From NCBI RefSeq assembly GCF_000981225.1, contig NZ_LAJC01000003.1, positions 62,001 to 126,000 of the forward strand: a DNA stretch of 64,000 nt, given 5' to 3'. This DNA comes from Allosalinactinospora lopnorensis (GTDB lineage Bacteria > Actinomycetota > Actinomycetes > Streptosporangiales > Streptosporangiaceae). Each line of letters opens with the position of its first letter. Position 1 is the first letter of the stretch. The notes under the pieces were generated by a model that was given only the letters and a program-made list of their open reading frames with translations, made no database searches and had not been told where the DNA came from. Positions 63,775-64,000 of the stretch are shown here, in pieces. The translations under genes and the position numbers were made by a program.

Positions 63775-64000
63775 ATGATGAACACAGCGGGGCGTGGCCT
63801 CACGGCCGTTCTGCTCCTCCTCGCTGTCCTCTTGTCGGCGACCGCCGGTACCGCCCGGGCGCAGGAGGACCCCACCGCAGGTTCCTCGGACAGGGACCTG
63901 GACACCGAATCCGTTACGGCGTTCTTCGACCGCCGAACTCCGGAACTCCTGGAGGAAAAGCAGGTTCCGGGAACCGTGGTCTCCGTGGTCGCCGATGGCC
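63775..64000 (+). CDS. serine hydrolase (beta-lactamase-related family), N-terminal part
   Basis: The gene runs off the window after about 75 residues. AGGAG lies upstream of the ATG at 63775 (a second ATG follows directly). A signal peptide is clear: TAVLLLLAVLLSATAGTARA, with cleavage near ARAQE. The mature start, FFDRRTPELLEEKQVPGTVV then SVVADG, matches class C beta-lactamase/penicillin-binding-protein-like serine hydrolases. The catalytic SxxK lies beyond the end. Divergent from the LAL regulator, which may control it. Confidence 0.8.
   Translation, partial: MMNTAGRGLTAVLLLLAVLLSATAGTARAQEDPTAGSSDRDLDTESVTAFFDRRTPELLEEKQVPGTVVSVVADG

Overview
The window is very GC-rich (roughly 70 %, strong G/C at third codon positions), uses many GTG/TTG starts, and carries genes typical of filamentous actinomycetes: a desferrioxamine (desABCD) operon under DmdR/IdeR-type iron boxes, two XRE-DUF5753/DUF397 (whiJ-like) loci, LAL-type LuxR and BTAD (SARP-like) regulators, and a DISARM-like defence locus. 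A Streptosporangiales/Nocardiopsis-like or Streptomyces-like host is plausible; the genus cannot be fixed from the sequence. No rRNA, tRNA, CRISPR array or intact insertion sequence was seen.

Layout. 0-14 kb is iron metabolism: desA-desB-desC-desD (4-bp overlaps within desBCD) reads leftward from two iron boxes, and a ferric-siderophore ABC importer (ATPase, binding lipoprotein, double-length FecCD permease) reads leftward from its own iron box. A DUF2071 gene and a rifampicin-phosphotransferase-like gene lie between them. 14-32 kb is mixed metabolism and regulation: glycerol-dehydrogenase-like protein, aldo/keto reductase, PIG-L deacetylase, amidase, ADP-ribosylglycohydrolase, a Clp_N/HTH protein with a paired operator, hydrolases, BTAD and WYL regulators, and several decayed fragments (XRE-DUF5753, MDR dehydrogenase, GNAT, Tn3 transposase, possible serine recombinase).

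33-61 kb is a defence island. Its left half is five leftward genes: a DUF6292-nuclease-like fusion, a CoiA-like protein, McrB, McrC, and a UvrD-like helicase with a RelE-like N-terminal segment. A small HATPase / small protein / XRE / DUF397 regulatory locus follows. The right half is a leftward trio resembling class 1 DISARM: a giant DUF1998 helicase ending in a Vsr/DUF559-like nuclease domain, a DrmD-like SNF2 helicase, and an Eco57I/PglX-like adenine methyltransferase. A HelD-like helicase with a long C-terminal extension diverges from it. The window ends with a LAL regulator divergent from a truncated serine hydrolase gene.

Eleven genes carry twelve frameshifts. Every one is explained by loss of a single base, mostly in a short G/C run, and restoring it rebuilds a family-length protein. 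This looks like systematic deletion error in the assembly rather than real decay. These genes are therefore listed over their full repaired extent, with the lesion position stated. True remnants (large missing parts) are listed as pseudogenes.
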